Below, piece after piece: positions 44,337 to 56,341 of a DNA stretch of 64,000 nucleotides; within the stretch, counting starts at the first letter, position 1; each line of letters starts with the position of its first letter. The translations under genes were made by a program, and so were the position numbers. The notes beneath the pieces were generated by a model. The model did no database searches. It had not been told where the DNA came from and saw only the letters and a program-made list of their open reading frames with translations. The DNA is from Magnaporthiopsis rhizophila (Eukaryota > Ascomycota > Sordariomycetes > Magnaporthales > Magnaporthaceae), in contig PYSS01000011.1 in assembly GCA_003049465.1 (NCBI GenBank), forward strand, positions 427,761 to 491,760, given 5' to 3'.

Positions 44337-47216
44337 ATGGCGCTTCCAATCCTCCCCAACCCATCCAACTTCCTTGGCGTCGCCCTTGTTATCAACCGCT
44401 CCAGAGATGGCCCGAGCTTCGTGTTCCACTACCCCCCGCATGTGAATGTGGCCCCCGACCGGCCTGCTTCTGGTGACCTGGATGACGACGAGAGGGAACA
44501 CGGCTATGGCCAAGGCCACCATGCCAAGGACTACGATTACGACGAGGGCGGCGATTTCACCGACAGGGAGCAGCGTCTCACCCCAGGGCTAGACGCCGAT
44601 GGCTCTTCCTCTGCCGTCCTGCTGCAACGCAACCAGGACGACCACCTGATCACTGAGAGCGGCACCCAGATCGTGCCCTGGGAGCATGTCGCCGGCTTCC
44701 CGACCAAGGACTTGGAAAGCATCCTAACCCCGGGCCGTGCCTACCACAAGACCCTGTTCCAGCTCTCCTTGGATCCCATCTACTGCGTCTCCTATCCAAT
44801 CCACGTGCCCGAGAGCGGCAGCTGGAAAAAGCGCAAGAAGAAGAAAAAGAAGAACGAGCTCAAGAAGAAGGCCAGCGTCTTCTCGTCCGGGAGCCTCTTC
44901 TCCACCATCAGAGATCCAGACGCCCATCACGACTCGGATGCTGCCCGCCAGCTGGGCGAGTCCGTCAGGTTGGCGGCCAAGGCCGGATCTGATACTGCCG
45001 GTCTGTCGCCCCTGGCTGGTGACGGATCGAGTCGCCAAGATGAAGCGGACGGCTCTGGGCAGGAGCCGCGGCAGGACGAGGAAGAGGAGAACGACAAGGA
45101 TAAAGACCAAGAAAAGGACAAGAACGACAAGGTCAGCTCCATGACCATGCTCAACCTCGTCTTCTTCCTCAACCCTAAAAAACACGAGGTCAAGGAGCTC
45201 GTCAGCAGCATGTACACCCACATAATCCGCCAGGTAAACAAGTACTACAAGTACTGCCAGGAGCGGAACGATTTTGTGTGGAAGGAGTCCAAGAAGATCC
45301 TGGCGCTCAAAGAGAAGGCCCGCGAAGACCGCACAAAGATGACGGCGCTATGGCACGAGATCCTGGCCGCCTCGTCGCTCGCCCAGTCGATGCAGGATGT
45401 CTACGAGGCCATCAGCCAGAACAGGATTGCCGTCCTGCAGCTCGACACCCAGGACGGTGCCGTCACCCACTCGGTGCAGATTCCCATCCCGCTACACGTC
45501 TCGGACCTTCCTCAGGAGGGCGAGCCTGATGCGACGGGAATATGGCTCACCACCGCCAACTCGTTTGCCGGTAGCGGCCGCGACCCGAGCGAGCTCGGTT
45601 TTCTGGACAAGAACTTTGGTCTGCTGCTGCTCGACGAGGACAAGAAGATCATCACGGAGCTACAGTCAGACCCGGACGAGTCCACCACGGCCATGATTGA
45701 GTTTATAAGACATTCGAAGCCAACGCTGTCGTGAGTCTTTCTTCTGCCGTCACACCTCGGAGAGTTGGCAGCCCAAGGCGGACGGACAGGCGCACGAGAT
45801 CGGAGCTGACAATGAGAGACATGCAGGTTCCACCAGGTCGCCAGCCAGTCCAACCTCCTCAGCCTGAGCCAGATACACCAGTTCGCGCACCACTTCATCT
45901 TCTGGAGGCGCGCCATCGCCATCCCGCCGCTGCACGCCCGCGACATCTACATGCTTTCGCCCAACTGCGACCTAGAGAAGCTGCCCCAGGCGAGCCTCAA
46001 GTTTGCCCGCGCCTTCCCTCACTGCCCGCCTCTACCCAACATCCTCGCCGACCTCTCGGCCGCCCCACGCCCCTACAAGTTCTTCTGTCCTAACAAGACC
46101 ATCCGCGCCGAGTATATGCGCATCCTCACGTGGCTCATGCGTGGCGGCTGGGTCACCCAGCTGTGTACTTTCGCTTATGTTGTCGTCTGGCCAGAGATCA
46201 TCTACGAGGTCGAACACGCCCTCGAGGCCGAGGAGCTCGCCAAGGCCAAAGCCGCACAAGCCGCCGCCGCCAGTGCCGATTCTGCTGCTGCTGCCGCCGC
46301 TGCTGTTGTTGATTCCTCTAATGCCGCTGTCGGCAGCGGCGGTTCTGCGGCCCTCACGCCCACCTCGATCTCGGAAGAGCGCAAGAGCAGCGGGGGCTCT
46401 CAGTATCAGCTGCTCTCGCCACAGCCACGGTCCAGCAGTTCCGTCTCTGCCGCTACCGGCGGACCCGACGGCCCGTCCGAAGACGGCGACGGCATCTTGC
46501 CGTCGGGTACCGCGTCTCCCTTGGAACAGCCGCGGCCAGCATCCTCGTCTCCCTCGATGAGATCGCCAACCGGGACGCAGGTGTCGTCACATCACGCGCG
46601 GCCGCAGCCGACAGCGGCCCAGCAGGCGGCCGAGAAGGCCCGGCTCGGCCGGCTGGCGGACAAGGCGGCGCGAGAGCTGGCAGAAAAGGCTAGCGCGCAC
46701 GCCCGGAGACCACAGCCGGCGCAGACGGCGCACCCCAGCGTCAACAATGCCCCGCACCTCATCCACCTCTCGCCCCATATCATCCTCGACCCCAGCACCG
46801 TCACGGGGACCGAGAGCCTCTACCTGAGCGCCATCGGCCGTCGCCTGCGCCGGCGTAGCGCCCTTCTGGCAGGCGGTGGGGCCACCACCGCTTCGGCCGC
46901 CGACCCCCCCTCGGCTCCCGGTGGCCTGGCCCCGCCCCCGTTTTCCATCGGCGCCGCCAGCCTCGGCAACCACGGCGTGGCTGGTATCGGCAGCACCAAG
47001 AGCGGCGGCGGCGGCGGTGGCGGCGGCGGCGAGGGCGTCACGTCGACAGCAGAGTGGGACGAGAGAGTTGCCAACACGTGGCCCGTCTTTTGGAAATACT
47101 TCAACGGCCACTGTGCGCTCGAGAGGATCGCGCTCCAGGAGGACATGAAACGACGCGACGTGTGGGCTCTTTTAACGGCCATGAGCGAGTATCTCCTCTG
47201 CATAAGGCACTGGTAA
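44337..47216 (+). CDS. NPR3: Nitrogen permease regulator 3 (Npr3, SEACIT/GATOR1 subunit)
   Basis: Join 44337-45730 and 45827-47216 (96 bp intron, GTGAGT..TGCAG), giving 927 aa. The N-terminus LPNPSNFLGVALVINRSRDG is the classical Npr3 longin-like start. The core reads VPWEHVAGFPTKDLESILTP, then FFLNPKKHEVKELVSSMY. The junction gives PTLSFHQVASQSNLLSLSQI. After it come LSPNCDLEKLPQASLKFARA and MRILTWLMRGGWVTQLCTFA, then long Ala/Ser-rich inserts and a Gly9-type run before the conserved tail FNGHCALERIALQEDMKRRD. Npr3 with Npr2 and Iml1 forms the GAP complex that turns off Gtr1/Rag and hence TORC1 when amino acids run short. It acts at the vacuole. Confidence 0.94.
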
Positions 47217-48226
47217 CTACTGCCTCTAGGTATCCGGTGTACCAAGGTATATCAGCGGGGTATTGTTAGAAAGGAGGAATCGTGTGAAGTCGTCTCGTCG
47301 AAGCGCACTCCGGAGCCCATCACGGGAAGAACAAGTCGAACGCGATGATAGGAGAGGGGACAAACAGACAAGGACAAAACCTATTGTCGAAGCACCAAGA
47401 TGCAGAGTAAAGCCTAAAATCATATTGAAAATAAAAAGAGAGCATAAGCGAAAATCCGTCTCTCCCATGCAATGGGTCCATAGCGCCCAGTCCCACCCTG
47501 TCAAAGGGGAAACAGTTCCCGAAAGTGTGTACGCCGCCATGACCGACTTTGCTCCCGAACTACCTATTGAGAATGCAACGGCTTGGCCGTATGGGTGAAA
47601 TAAAAAGGGGAGACAGGCAGGGGATGAATACATGCAGAGAACCCATAGGATAAAGGAAATGGAAAAGAAGAAAAAGGTGGAGGGGTAACTACAATCAGAT
47701 ATGCGATGAATATGATGTAATGACAGGAGAGCGCGCAAACTCCAAACTCGACAAGTAGATGATGGAGAGATATCAGAGAAATGGGGAATACAGGCTGCAG
47801 AGGTTGATTAACCGACACAAGAAATGTCCAAGGTCAGGGATGGAATGACAAAAGGGGAAAGAAAAGACAAGGCAAGCAAGGGTTGTGAAAAGCGTCCTCT
47901 GCGAGAGGATCGCCAGACAGATATCATCCGCGGGAAACAAAAGCGTTAACGCCAACCAAAGCCGCCCTATAACCCCTCCACACAGTATACCATGTCCGCG
48001 ATGAAACTCATTTGGCAACATGAATAATGATGATAAAAATGATGGTGATGTTGATGGTGATGGTGATGACGGGCCGCTCTCAGGCAGACCATACCAACGA
48101 GGGGAAAGACAGGAGAAATGGTGATGTCGTGACCATAAAGGCAGATGGGATAGTGGGGAGCTTGACCACGACGGCAACCCCAAGAACGAGACGGCTAGGT
48201 ACCTACCTAGGTAAATAGGTAGGCAC
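47217..48226. other. Convergent 3' flanks of NPR3 and the bHLH gene
   Basis: The 1 kb is AT-richer, with A/G-rich then T/G-rich stretches and a TGATGG-type repeat (48027-48070). TACCTA/TAGGTA units surround the bHLH stop codon. No gene was seen. Confidence 0.55.
48027..48070 (+). repeat. ATG/TGG trinucleotide-type repeat
   Basis: Imperfect units of ATGATGG and TGGTGATG in the 3' flank of the bHLH gene, with a TGA(TGG) six-base periodicity. Confidence 0.7.
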
Positions 48227-48230
48227 CTAG
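48195..48230. repeat. CTAGGTA/TACCTAG palindromic cluster at the bHLH stop
   Basis: CTAGGTACCTACCTAGGTA is followed by AATAGGTAGGCACCTAG; the motif occurs in both orientations and overlaps the TAG stop of the bHLH gene (48227-48229, minus strand). Related TACCTA units occur in many spacers of the window. Confidence 0.7.
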
Positions 48231-49834
48231 TTCAGGTCCATATACTCGTCCTCTTCTTTAAAGTCCAGCTCGCCACTGCCATCGTCGTCTTCATTCCAGT
48301 AGTGGTTTGGGTCAACAAGCTCGTTACCGAGGCCTGCGTTCTTGGCAGGGCTCGCCGAGCCGGCGGCGTCGCCAACGGCCCGCCCTGAGCCGTCCAGAGG
48401 CTCGCCCCTGTAGTCTGTGTGGTGCGGCACCCTCAGGCCGGAGCCTGCCCGGCGCGAGTACACAAAGAGCTTCGAGTCCTCAACCGTCTCGTTCCTTGCC
48501 ATGGCCTCGACGAGCTCCGTCTGCATGCGCCTCTCGTCGTCGGTGGGTTCAAACGGGAACTGCCCACCGAGTTCCATTATGTAGTTGGCCAGCTCCTCCT
48601 GCTGCTGCAGCTTGAGGTGCAGCATCCACATCAGGTCACGCGTCCAGCTGACGGCCCCGTTGAGGATGTCGCCCTTGTTGGGGCCCTTGTCCTTGTCGTC
48701 AATCGGAAGACCTGTCGTAATGTTGCCCGCGGTGCCGCTTGCCGCCCGCCTGGCCCCCGGCCCAGCCAGTCCCGACGTCGCCTGAGACGGGCTTGATATG
48801 CCGCCCAGCGAGGGGGAAAGAGGTGTGCCGTTTTGGATCAGCTTCTTGATCTTCTCGTCTTCGAGCCGGTGCGAGGGCACCAGTTTGCTCAGATCCTGGA
48901 TCCTCTCGTTGATGTTGTCCCTGCGACGGCGCTCCACAAGGTTGTGTGACTCCCGCCTCCGCTTGCGCTTGGCCTCTTGCGACGAGGTAAGAGGGGCACC
49001 CAGCTTCGCTGGCATGGATGTACCACCCTTGAGCAGGATGTCGTTAATCTGAGCGCTGTGCAGTCCGGGCTGGATGGGCGAGGAGAAGCCGGATCCAGGG
49101 TAGGAGCCCAGGCTGTTGGGAGTCTGTATCCATTGCCCAGAATGCGCCTTGTCGTGGTGCGGGGCGCCGTTAGGGATGGGCTGGGGACTAAACGAGTCGG
49201 CCGAGCCGATGGTAAGGCTGGCCATGGCGGTAGAGGCCTTGGGAGTCAAGGGGTTGCGCGTGGTGGAGGACTTGCGCGCCATGGCGGTCGGCACGCGGGG
49301 CCTGACCTTGGCATTCAGATAGTTGGGGTCACCTCCGTCCTGGTTGAGGTCAGAGCCGGCCAGCGGCGAGCCGGCGTACGAGATGGGCGACTGGAGCGAG
49401 TTGCCAAAGGACTGGGTGTGGTGCATCTGGCGGTACTGGCCGAAGTTGTGGGCAAAGGGGCTCTGGATGGGATCTCCCTCTGGCGTGTTTGAGTATCCGT
49501 TGATGCGGTTTTGATCCATGGGGAGGCCGTGATGGGTTGTGTATATCGAATTTGTGTAACCTCCCATGGACATCTCATTCATGGTGCCAAAGTCCTGGCC
49601 GCCGCCATGGATTCCCGACTGTCCGTCGGTGGGGCTCCCTAGGCCGTCGAGCAGCTCATCGTCTCCAAAGATGGCGGAATTAGTCGAGTAGTTGTTTGAC
49701 TGATTGTTTGAGTTGTTGAAGTTGTTCTGGTATGCCGAAGAACCGAAAGATCCAGGCATGTTGAGATCGTTGGGATCGATGCTGCCACCACCGCCGTGGC
49801 CGCCTGCGATCTGGTTGAAGCCGTGCTGGGCCAT
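48227..49834 (-). CDS. bHLH transcription factor with long-loop HLH
   Basis: Single exon, 535 aa. Residues 1 to about 285 are Asn/Gly/Ser-rich. The basic region KRRRESHNLVERRRRDNINE holds His297, Glu301 and Arg305, the residue set that reads CACGTG-type E-boxes. Helix 1 (NINERIQDLSKLVPSHR) follows. A loop of some 60 residues rich in Ser/Gly/Pro comes before helix 2 (KGDILNGAVSWTRDLMWMLH) and a leucine-containing extension (LKLQQQEELANYIMELGG). The tail is acidic (NEDDDGSGELDFKEEDEYMD). The long loop reads as normal coding sequence with no intron signals. It is a nuclear regulator; I do not know its target genes. The gene has about 5 kb of gene-free DNA upstream. Confidence 0.88.
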   Translation of the reverse strand: MAQHGFNQIAGGHGGGGSIDPNDLNMPGSFGSSAYQNNFNNSNNQSNNYSTNSAIFGDDELLDGLGSPTDGQSGIHGGGQDFGTMNEMSMGGYTNSIYTTHHGLPMDQNRINGYSNTPEGDPIQSPFAHNFGQYRQMHHTQSFGNSLQSPISYAGSPLAGSDLNQDGGDPNYLNAKVRPRVPTAMARKSSTTRNPLTPKASTAMASLTIGSADSFSPQPIPNGAPHHDKAHSGQWIQTPNSLGSYPGSGFSSPIQPGLHSAQINDILLKGGTSMPAKLGAPLTSSQEAKRKRRRESHNLVERRRRDNINERIQDLSKLVPSHRLEDEKIKKLIQNGTPLSPSLGGISSPSQATSGLAGPGARRAASGTAGNITTGLPIDDKDKGPNKGDILNGAVSWTRDLMWMLHLKLQQQEELANYIMELGGQFPFEPTDDERRMQTELVEAMARNETVEDSKLFVYSRRAGSGLRVPHHTDYRGEPLDGSGRAVGDAAGSASPAKNAGLGNELVDPNHYWNEDDDGSGELDFKEEDEYMDLN

Positions 49835-52800
49835 GTTGCCGATACTAGCGATGGATGACGAGATGTGCTTGTCTCAAAAAGAAGAAAAGAGAAATGGACG
49901 GGGACGAGAAAGTTTGTCGGTTGACAATACTGCGCTTATAAAGTCCGCAGTGTCAGAGCCTAGCCCCCGAAAGTTGCTGCCCGCAAGGGCCGATGCGCAA
50001 GCAAAGTCGCGGTCTGGGACGATAAGTGTAGAGAGGCCGAGCGGTTGGTGGGGCTAGCCCACCGGTTGGTTGGCGTTGGCTCCTTTGCGCCAGACGCCTG
50101 CGTGGTGGCTCCAACAAACGGGCTTCAATAACGAACGACCCGAGGCGAGGGCTCTTTCCGGAAACGGCTGCGTGCGTGCGTGCGCGCCTGTTCCTTCAGT
50201 CGAAGCCCGCGCCTGAGGTCGGGCGACAAGGGAGACGGGAGTTGTTGGCCGAGTTGCTGTGAAATGGCGGGGTGGATGGAACCGAGTTGGAGCGAATCAA
50301 CGGTGGGCTCCTCCGGAAGAGCGGTACCAGAGTCGGGAAATTGTGCACACGGCGCAGAAAAGGACCGGACACAGTTAGCCGACAGCGACTTGGATCGGAT
50401 CAAGGATGCAGCGATGGCGTTTGCGATCCAGGGAGCCGTCGATGTGGGACGCCAGATTCCGATCGAGGGGTTCGCGGAAGCAAACTGCGGCAAGAAGGTG
50501 GAGGATGAGTCGAGGGCTGGCTCAAATGCGGCTGCTGTGCGAAAGTGCGCGGTTTAGCCTGCAGCTGACGACGAGTCGGCAGGCAGGCCGGATGGAGGGC
50601 AGAAAGGCAAGCGGACTTTGCGGGCTGGAGCCTGCAGCAGGCAGGGGTGGGCAGGGCAGGGAGAAAGGTAGGGGGGAGGAATGAGAGAGTCAAAGGAAGC
50701 TGCGGTCCTCGCTCGGATCAGGTATGTTTTGTTGCTCACCTCGACAGAGTCAGCCTAGGAGGGCAGCTATAAAAAGCGAGCGAGCTAATGTGGCGGTGTA
50801 GCAGCAGCCGTCTTTTTGGGGAAGATGATTTCGGTCGGCTCGGGCGCGATACCCTGCTTTTGGGTACCCAGGCGGGCAGGTCGGCCCTTGAGTGGCACTA
50901 TGTGGGAAGCCAGAGAGCGAGGTACCCTCGGAGGAAGGCCCGGCAAGGCGGATGGTTGGCTGGCTTGGTCAGAAATCCGGAAACCGGGCGGCGCGCCAGC
51001 TTGGACGCTTCCAATGGGACACCAGGGACACTTTAGGGATGGATGCTGGGGAGTGGCACAGTAGATGAGAGCAGATGCGGCACGGTGCCGCCTCGGGTTT
51101 GGCGATGGGCAAAGAAAAAAGGTGGGGTTGAAAGCTGAGGCGGCGCTTTTACAGTCTGGAAAGACCGAAAAGGCGGTGGTCAAGGTCGCTCGATCGGCTG
51201 CCGTCTGGTCCAAGGGCGGTCGGCCACAGGCCCAAGCCGAAGGCAGCGTTGCGTGGAAGGATCAGCACAGGGAATCCGAGCGCTGGGTCTCGGGTTGTCG
51301 TCCTTCTTGGCTTGCACTGTGGTGAACACGGGCGAGGGAATTCTTGGCGGGTCATGGGCGGGTTGGTTGGTTGGTTGGTTATGCGGTTGCCCGTTCGCTG
51401 GTTGGTGGCTGGCTGAGCTGAGCACAGCAGCGGCGAAATGACGAAATCAGAAAAGATTTGATCGAGTCTGCGAATCCCGACGAACGAACCCACTGTCAGC
51501 CAGCACCCAACCAACCGACGATCCCAGATGACTGGTGCTCGTCCTCCCCGGCGCAAGCCGCTGGGGTGAACCAAAGCTCAACTGCCAACGCCACAGGAGG
51601 GGCCTCGCCGGTACCGGCGCCCAGTAGGAACGGTCTAGCCGCCCCGCTGGTGTGGGCGGAAACGGCCAGTGAAGGGACGAGACGCATCAAAAGGGGCGGC
51701 GCCAGGAATGAGGAGCCAAGTGAAATCACAAAGGGTTGTGGGCACCGGAAAGGGTTCGCGAACCTTTTCTTTTGTTCTTCCGCTTCCTCCTAATCTCCTT
51801 TTTCTTCTCCTTGGATCTCAAAATGAGACCAGCCACTTTCCTATCAAGTGGTGTCGCCTCGGCGGTGTTGTTGCAGAGGATGTTTATCTACAGCGATCGG
51901 CGCTGTTCTGCTTGCGACAGGGCGAGCGAGCAGAGAGAGAACCTGAAGATGGAGAGGGGCTGTCGGTTGGGGTTGGGTTAGCATTCAATCGAGGCCATCT
52001 TATCTTGAAGATTTGCGCCCGCCCGTTACATCAGGGATGGCTGCAGCTCTCGACTCCACAGCCGGGCTCATGCATCGCAAATCCCCCGCCATCCAAGGCT
52101 TGGGGCCAGGGTAGGGGGTGTGTCGGGGCTTGGACCCGCTCTTCCGACGAACGTACTTTGCCTCGCCAGCTTTCGTGCTGCCTCCACAGACAGTCGGCTT
52201 TGCGCGGCTTGGGATGAAATATCACCGACCACCGCGACGGGATGCCACTCGATCTGGTGGCGACGATCAGGTCTGCAGCGCGGGTCAGTCTAGGCCGCCA
52301 TCACCCATGTCGTCATGGGCCTCTGCTGTCACGTACGGAGCGCCGAGCGCTGCAGTGCGGCTTTGCCCAACCTCTTCCCGTGCGAGTCCAGCGTGCGTCT
52401 TTGTGCGTCTTCCGTCGTGGGGATCAGGGCGACGCTAGTTGGTTTCCCGCGTGCGCGACTGGTCGGGCAGTGGTTACCAAGTATGAAGTATGTCTGGGTA
52501 AGTAGGGAACTTGGTTTGGAAACAGGTAGCAAGGAAGCCCAGATGGGGTTTTCACCTTGGTTGCGGGAATGTGGTGGGATTAGGTAGGTACTTTGGACAC
52601 ATTGGATTCCGAGGGTGCCGGCTTATATACACGGATGGTATCTAGACTAAAAATAATGTGTTTCCCTGCCCAAGGCACGTACCCACTCCTACATCCGGGG
52701 CATCGACGCCTCCTGACTTGCTGCGAACGGACGGAGCTGGGCCTGGGCGGAGGTGTGTGATGTTCTCTCCAAGTTGAATATCTTGGAATGGAGGGTGGGA

Positions 52801-54875
52801 GGGTGCGCCTCATATCTACGCGGGCACCTAGCCAAGGTACGTACCTCCGGGCATGGGAATTACAATTAGTGATATACCAGCAAGTAGACGACGCATAACG
52901 TGCCCCGTCACCTGCCCATTCGCTCGGATTCCACGGATGCTTGTGTGCACTCTTGAGATATTTCCTTTAAAACGCGACGGAGCGGAGAGGGCGCACCCTA
53001 GTCCCGACGAGAAGGGGGTGGGCATGTAATAGCTGATGGGGGGCAGGAGGGGTCACCACGCGTCCAACGTGACACGGTCTGGTCAGCCAAGTAAGACATT
53101 CGAGGCGCACCAAATTGGCCCCGGCGAGGACCCATCCCCACAATCACCAGCCCTTCTGGTGTCTCTAGTTGTGATCTAGGCGGAAGTGAGCTCGGCGGCG
53201 TAGGCAGTGCGCGATTAGCGCCCTGTGTCGCGCACGACCCGTGAGTGGCGGTGCTCTTTGATGCTGTCCTGGATGGGTTGGGCTCGTATAAAAGAAAAGT
53301 GGCAGAGAGGAGAATCCCTCCGCTAGGCTCCGGTGAGGGCAAGCCACAGACAGGGTACGAATCTCGGTCAGAATCCTGGTAGTGATTGAGCGTCATCGGA
53401 CTATTGGTAAATGGAGTCATGGAGTCCTTTGGCGACCCGCTGCTGCCCTGGGAGCTTGTCTCACTCTGCGCAGAAAGTTCGACAGCCTTGAGCGTAATGC
53501 TAAGACTTTGCTGCCTGTGGATTTGTCGCAGGACGGTCTCTGATCAACTTGATGTGGTAGGCGCTGAAGAGGAGAGTGATAAGGAATCACTTTCATGTTC
53601 ATGGTACAATTCCATGAGCGACACAGGACTACCTAGCACCCTAGGTGCATCTCCACCACAGATTCAAGCATCCACCAGCGACCCCCACCGAACCGGGAGG
53701 TTATGTAGGCCGGTAGGTAAGGTATCCTCTGATATGTGCCCAGACTGTCTTGCCAGACGTCGCACGAAAAGGCGCTCTGGGGATTGCTGCGGGCGGATTA
53801 AGCGTGGAGGCGAGGGGAAGGCCCGGGCCACATTTGCCCGACGGCAGTCAGGCTGCCCTGCAACCGACGATCCCCAAGCCTACTGTAGTGTTGCTTCATG
53901 CACGTATTCGTACATGAACCTGCGTCTGGATCTAGCCTGGGCTGTGATGTGATTGTGTGTGCGCATGAGACGGATGCCTTTCAGCGCCAAAAAGGCAAGT
54001 TAGGAACCTTGGGAAATGACGATGGTGTTCTTGCGGGTGCGGTGGGCTTGCGCTCGAACTATCTGGCTGGGGCTTGAGGTGGATCCTGTTACTCCGCCCG
54101 CCAATGCGGCAGGTGTGTGCAGATGGTTGTGTGGGGTCTGGCATGGAGCGATGTAAGCCAATCACGTTAGCCTGATCGCCCAGGTGCGCCCGTGTCCACA
54201 CCTCCTTGGAACCGCGTCTTGGGCATGACCTTTCGACATGGCCTCCTCACGACACCACCATCCATCGCAAACCTCCCATCATCACTCTGTTAAGCTGTCA
54301 AACCAAGCTGCTCTTGCCTGCCGCCAATACACCCAGTACTGAGATTATTCGCTACACACCCAAGTGTGCGCGCGCTTCGAAAATACCACACCTTGACGAG
54401 TCCCCCTGGGCCACCCCCCATCCCACAGCCTGGCAGCTTTGCCCGGATCCTGGTAGCCTTGGGCAGCCGACCTGCGACCCGTGAGGGCACCTAGCCTCCT
54501 ACAGTCTCTCTCCTCTGTCTCTACGATATTCTCGCCGTCTCGCGTCGCGGTTTTCAGTGTCCCACACCCACCCACCTCTCTACCAAACCCGTATCGATCC
54601 GCAACGACCGAAACCTGCCAACCTAGACTCCGCACCCACACACCCATCCCTAGACTCCCGAGATCTCTCCCTCGCCTGGGTTAGAATCAATCACCGGGGC
54701 ACCCCTGAGCGGCCTATGACGACACCGCGGCGGCCTTGAATGACTATCCATCCATCATCTCGCGCTTGCAACCGCCTCTCCCCGTCGCACGCCTCTCACC
54801 CCGTTCGACTCACCTACCCAGCCGCGAAGACAACCGGGGTGCGAGACTACAAACAGACCAACAGGCACCGTCAGG
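49835..54875. other. 5 kb gene-poor region between bHLH and SFT2
   Basis: No frame here has a recognisable domain. Near the bHLH gene a TTTATAAG element (minus strand, about 49936-49943) could be its TATA box. Further on are a TATAAAAA at 50768-50775, a GGTT repeat (51361-51380), a TATAAAAG at 53287-53294 followed by a weak 177-codon frame from 53419, and C/A-rich leader sequence before SFT2 (54200-54875). The spacer may carry promoters and long leaders for both divergent genes. Confidence 0.5.
51361..51380 (+). repeat. GGTT tetranucleotide repeat
   Basis: Five tandem GGTT units, preceded by GGGCG. A similar TTGG repeat occurs at 30931-30953. Confidence 0.85.
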
Positions 54876-56341
54876 ATGGCGTCGCAGTCTTTTCGGGACT
54901 CGCTCGGCTCTCTCGGCTGGTCGCGCCGCGAGCCAGACCTACCTGTCAACACTTCGCAGCAAACCGGCCTGCTGTCGTCGCTTCAGTCGCTCAACCCATT
55001 CGGTGATCGTGGCCATGTGCGGCTCCCAACGACGGAGGGCGCTGGAGCTCCGTTGCCTGCACCCAGCAGGCGGGAGGAGGAGGAAGGCTGGTTCGCGCGT
55101 GAGTCAACTGGCGATGGAGGCCGCCCGCCCTTCTTTGACTTATTCCTTCCCCCCTAGTCTCACTTCCCCTGCAGCAGACCATGCCTGATGACATACGCCT
55201 CGGCCGAGCGCGATGTTTCTGGTTCCGCATGAGCAAAAGGCACCGCATTATCCTTGCACTTGTTTTGTCATCTTGTTCCTGATGTCTTGACCCCCCTTAC
55301 CTACCTAGAGCATCAGCCACAGTTGCGATCTATTATCTGGAAAATATACTGACCGAAGACTATCTCTCGCCCGAGCAGTAAGTAAATGGGATCGACTCTT
55401 GATCTTCGCCGGTTGCAATATCGGCGCCCTGGTGTGCTTCTTCATCTGCATCTTTTTCTGGCCCGTCATCGCCACACGGCCGAGCAAGTTTGTCCTCTTG
55501 TCAGTATATTCTTCCTTCTCCCGTTTTCACCTATCTCTCCCTATATTGCTCCTCCTATTGGCGGCGCCACCACGGGAGCTCCCATGACCTGCCCCTTGCA
55601 TCATTCTACCACTACCTTTTTTCCACCTGCATCACCATCCTGCAACTACCCGCTTTGCATGGATGCAAGCTCGGCTTTTTTACACTACCCCATCGACCTT
55701 TTTTTTTTTATATTTTTTCCCGACCGAAGTCACTCGGCCTTCGCTTGTTGCTATGCAAGGGCCTCCGGCGCTCTTTAGCCGCTCCACCATCCCTTGCCGC
55801 CAGGGCGTCTGCCGTGCTCCCCACGCAAGCGCAGATTGCTAACAGTGGCCGCGAGGACTTACCCGTCGTCCTTGCCCGTCTTCCGCCCTAATACGACGTT
55901 ATCTCATGTGACACGTCTGGCACATGCACGAGTCATGCTTGCTAACTGGGATGCTCGAGCAGATGGACGCTGGGATCTATATTCTTTCTCTGCTCCTTTG
56001 CAGCCATCATGGGCCCTTGGGCCTATGTCCAGCATCTTGCTTCCGGACCGAGACTCCCTTTCACTGCGACCTACTTCGGCTCCATGGCCCTGAGCCTTTA
56101 CTTCGCCATCGGGGTGAGTTGTGTGATAACTAGATCACTTGCTCTCTCTTTACAGGCCGGAGCACTAATCACTATGGCCCTCGCATAGCTACGCAGTCAG
56201 ATCCTCACCATGTTCGCAGCCATCGTCCAGCTTGTGTGTCTTGTGTGGTATCTGGTCAGCTACTTCCCCATGGGTTCCAGTGGCCTACGCATGGTGTCTT
56301 CATTCGGTGCGCAGAGGGCGGCAGCTTGGATGACGGGATAG
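54876..56341 (+). CDS. SFT2: Sft2-like vesicle transport membrane protein
   Basis: Four exons: 54876-55098, 55379-55499, 55963-56113, 56189-56341, giving 215 aa, the family's usual length. Introns are 280 bp (GTGAGT..GCAG, CTGAC branch), 463 bp (GTCAGT..GCAG, CTAAC branch) and 75 bp (GTGAGT..ATAG). Junctions read EEGWFALSKWDRLL, KFVLLWTLGSIFF and FAIGLRSQILTMF. The N-terminus is polar (QTGLLSSLQSLNPFGDRG). Four membrane segments follow, including IFAGCNIGALVCFFICIFFW and IVQLVCLVWYLVSYFPMGSS. The motif MGPWAYVQHLASGPRLPFTA is characteristic of the Got1/Sft2 family. It acts in fusion of endosome-derived vesicles with the Golgi alongside the t-SNARE Sed5. No single open frame covers it. Confidence 0.92.

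Noticed and set aside
44144..44395. Minus-strand frame with Gly11 across the C31 tract
   Set aside because: Poly-Gly comes from the homopolymer; the region is promoter or leader of NPR3.
48027..48070. Short tandem repeat considered as a CRISPR-like array
   Set aside because: Units are 3-6 bp with no spacers, and the genome is eukaryotic.
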